Positions 62,676 through 64,000 of a DNA stretch of 64,000 nucleotides are shown piece by piece. The stretch's first letter is position 1. The number at the start of each line of letters is the position of its first letter. The translations under genes were made by a program, and so were the position numbers. The DNA is taken from assembly GCA_009746045.1 (NCBI GenBank), contig RPFO01000080.1, positions 8,755,628 to 8,819,627 on the forward strand, written 5' to 3'. The DNA is from Mesostigma viride (taxonomy: Eukaryota > Streptophyta > Mesostigmatophyceae > Mesostigmatales > Mesostigmataceae). The notes beneath the pieces are model-generated. The model worked only from the letters and a program-made list of their open reading frames with translations. It had not been told where the DNA came from and did not search any database.

Positions 62676-64000
62676 TTGGCTGTGGGGGGGGGGCAAGACC
62701 CTCCTCCTAACCCTAGAGGGGCGTGCTCTAAGGGGAGGGAGGAGGCCCTTGCGAGGGTCAAGAGGCACTGCACCTGGCACAGTCGCCGCGTAGGGGGCGT
62801 TGCGACAGGCCAGGAGCAAGAAGGTGCTGATGCAATATATGGGAAGCAGAATAAGTATGAACAACTGCGCGCGGACGCGGTGAGTCTACCAAAGGCGGAG
62901 GTGGCGGGGAAGGCACGGCTGCTCGACCTGTTGGCTATGCGGCCGAGCTGGCGGGAGATATATGCCAGCGAAGAGAACTGCATCAAGCCAGCGGTCGTGG
63001 CGAGCGCAAAGTATTGGAATGTGCCCAAGCCCAGCCGGGGATGCTCCATGGCTGAATGGGGCAAGCTCATGAGCCGGGCAGCGGGCGTGGGCATGGTGGC
63101 GTTCCGGGAGAGGCGGCCCAAGTGGGTGGATGGCTGCTTTGGAGTGGCCAAGGGGGTGGGTGAGCTTCGGTTCATCGTCAACAGGAAGCTGGGCAACCTG
63201 CTGTGGGTGGACCCCCCAAGATCCTGCTACCCCACCTGGGCATCCTCGTGGAGGTCTACATCAAAGGCTGGTGCTACTGCGCCAAGAGCGACCTCGTGTC
63301 ATACTACTATTCCATCGAGGTGCCCGAGTGGTGGTGGGACTACCAAGGGCTTCCTAGTGTGTGGTCGACTAGCGTAGGTCTGGCAGGGCCCAGGCGGAAG
63401 GTGTGGCCCGTGCTCAAGGTGCTGGCCATGGGACATTCCCATGCGGTGGCGCTGGGGGAGGCCATCCATGAGATGGTGCTCTACATGACCGGTGCCCTGG
63501 ATCCGAGGCGCCAGGTCAACTACCTCTCAAGCGCAGGTGAGCTCACCTTGGTGCGCGACGAGTGTGGCCAGCCACTGCGCTTGGCCATCGAGTACAAGGA
63601 GGAGCGCGCCGGGGAGCTTCAGATTGACCTGGAAAACCCCCCTGCCCCCATGCTGTCCATCACCATTGATGACTTGGTGGCCAGCAACGGGCGGACCTGC
63701 GAGGCGGTGAACCAGCTCATCACGCGCGCTATTGAGGAAGGCTACCTCCCTAACAACCTTGTGCCGTCTAAGGAGAAGACTAAGATGGCGAGCCTGGAAG
63801 GGGACGAGCTAGAAGCCCTAGGGGTGGTGCACCGACGGAACGGCGTGCTGGAACCAACGGTCAAGCAGCTCAACCTTGTGATCGCCCACACGCAGGCTAT
63901 ACTCACTCGAGGCCGAGCTACGGCCGAGGGGCTGGCTGCCGTCTTGGGGCGGTGGTTGTGGCTGCAGATGTTAAGCCGCAGCTGCTTGTCCATTTGGCAG
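62676..64000 (+). pseudogene. ORF2 of the second YR copy: reverse transcriptase part, one frameshift, 3' partial
   Basis: Opens MAVGGGQDPPPNPRGACSKG and stays open through CSMAEWGKLMSRAAGVGMV, the region broken in the first copy, into ELRFIVNRKLGNLLWV. Here a C is missing (6 C at 63212-63217 where the first copy has 7), which shifts the frame just after WVDPP. Beyond that the coding equals the first copy, including ITIDDLV near 63660-63680. The window ends before RNase H. Together the copies show that ORF2 normally starts at or upstream of 62676/11867. Confidence 0.87.

Larger units (their letters stand above)
60948..64000 (+). mobile_element. Second copy of the YR retrotransposon, cut by the window end
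   Basis: Starts ATCGTGGTTCTCTGAACATA and is nearly identical to 9846-13200 without the SINE insertion. Left flank AGCAGGTAGG differs from that of the first copy, so it is an independent insertion. The right part (recombinase, B1-A2-B2) lies beyond 64000. Confidence 0.92.

Overview
This is a eukaryotic nuclear window. Genes have short GC-rich exons and long GT-AG introns (donors often GTGGGT), there are no operons, and the spaces between genes are filled with retroelements and satellites. Intron-rich GC-rich genes beside a tyrosine-recombinase retroelement with split direct repeats (a class known from volvocine algae, e.g. TOC3 and kangaroo) suggest a green alga. That assignment is inference and no species is claimed.

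Three host genes are supported. (1) 102-7253, plus strand: the 3' part of a penta-EF-hand calcium-binding protein in eight exons, with four tandem-repeat blocks in its introns. (2) 18116-23260, minus strand: an intronless 1714-codon gene with two cyclic-nucleotide-binding (CNB) domains, the second split by an acidic low-complexity insert. (3) 39650-58432, plus strand: five exons of a eukaryotic-type thiamin pyrophosphokinase. Its fourth intron is about 15 kb because it holds a 13.4-kb satellite of about 500 units of 27 bp. The C-terminal thiamin-binding part of this gene was not found in the window.

Mobile DNA fills most of the rest. One complete YR retroelement lies at 9846-15630, laid out A1 - gag - RT/RNase H/recombinase - B1 - A2 - B2, and a second copy (60948-64000) runs off the right end. 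Both are frameshifted at different places. A tRNA-related SINE sits in the first copy (8-bp target duplication) and a shorter relative at 23690-23822 has an 18-bp duplication. Non-LTR retrotransposon remnants lie at 16126-16960, 25285-25760, 26763-28103 and 38844-39335. A 10.7-kb Ty3/Gypsy-type LTR element (28104-38843, 5-bp duplication) is inserted in one of these remnants. It carries a viroplasmin/RNase H1-type small ORF before gag, a degenerate chromodomain after integrase, and an unidentified GC-rich ORF before the 3' LTR. Two non-autonomous inverted-repeat elements flanked by TA (8110-8677, 24319-24577) and a four-copy dispersed repeat complete the inventory.

The most unusual features are the giant satellite in a metabolic gene's intron, a 38-bp minisatellite whose unit is a 24-nt in-frame exon piece plus a 14-nt GT...AG piece, repeats that start at splice donors in both intron-rich genes, and the extra ORFs of the LTR element.
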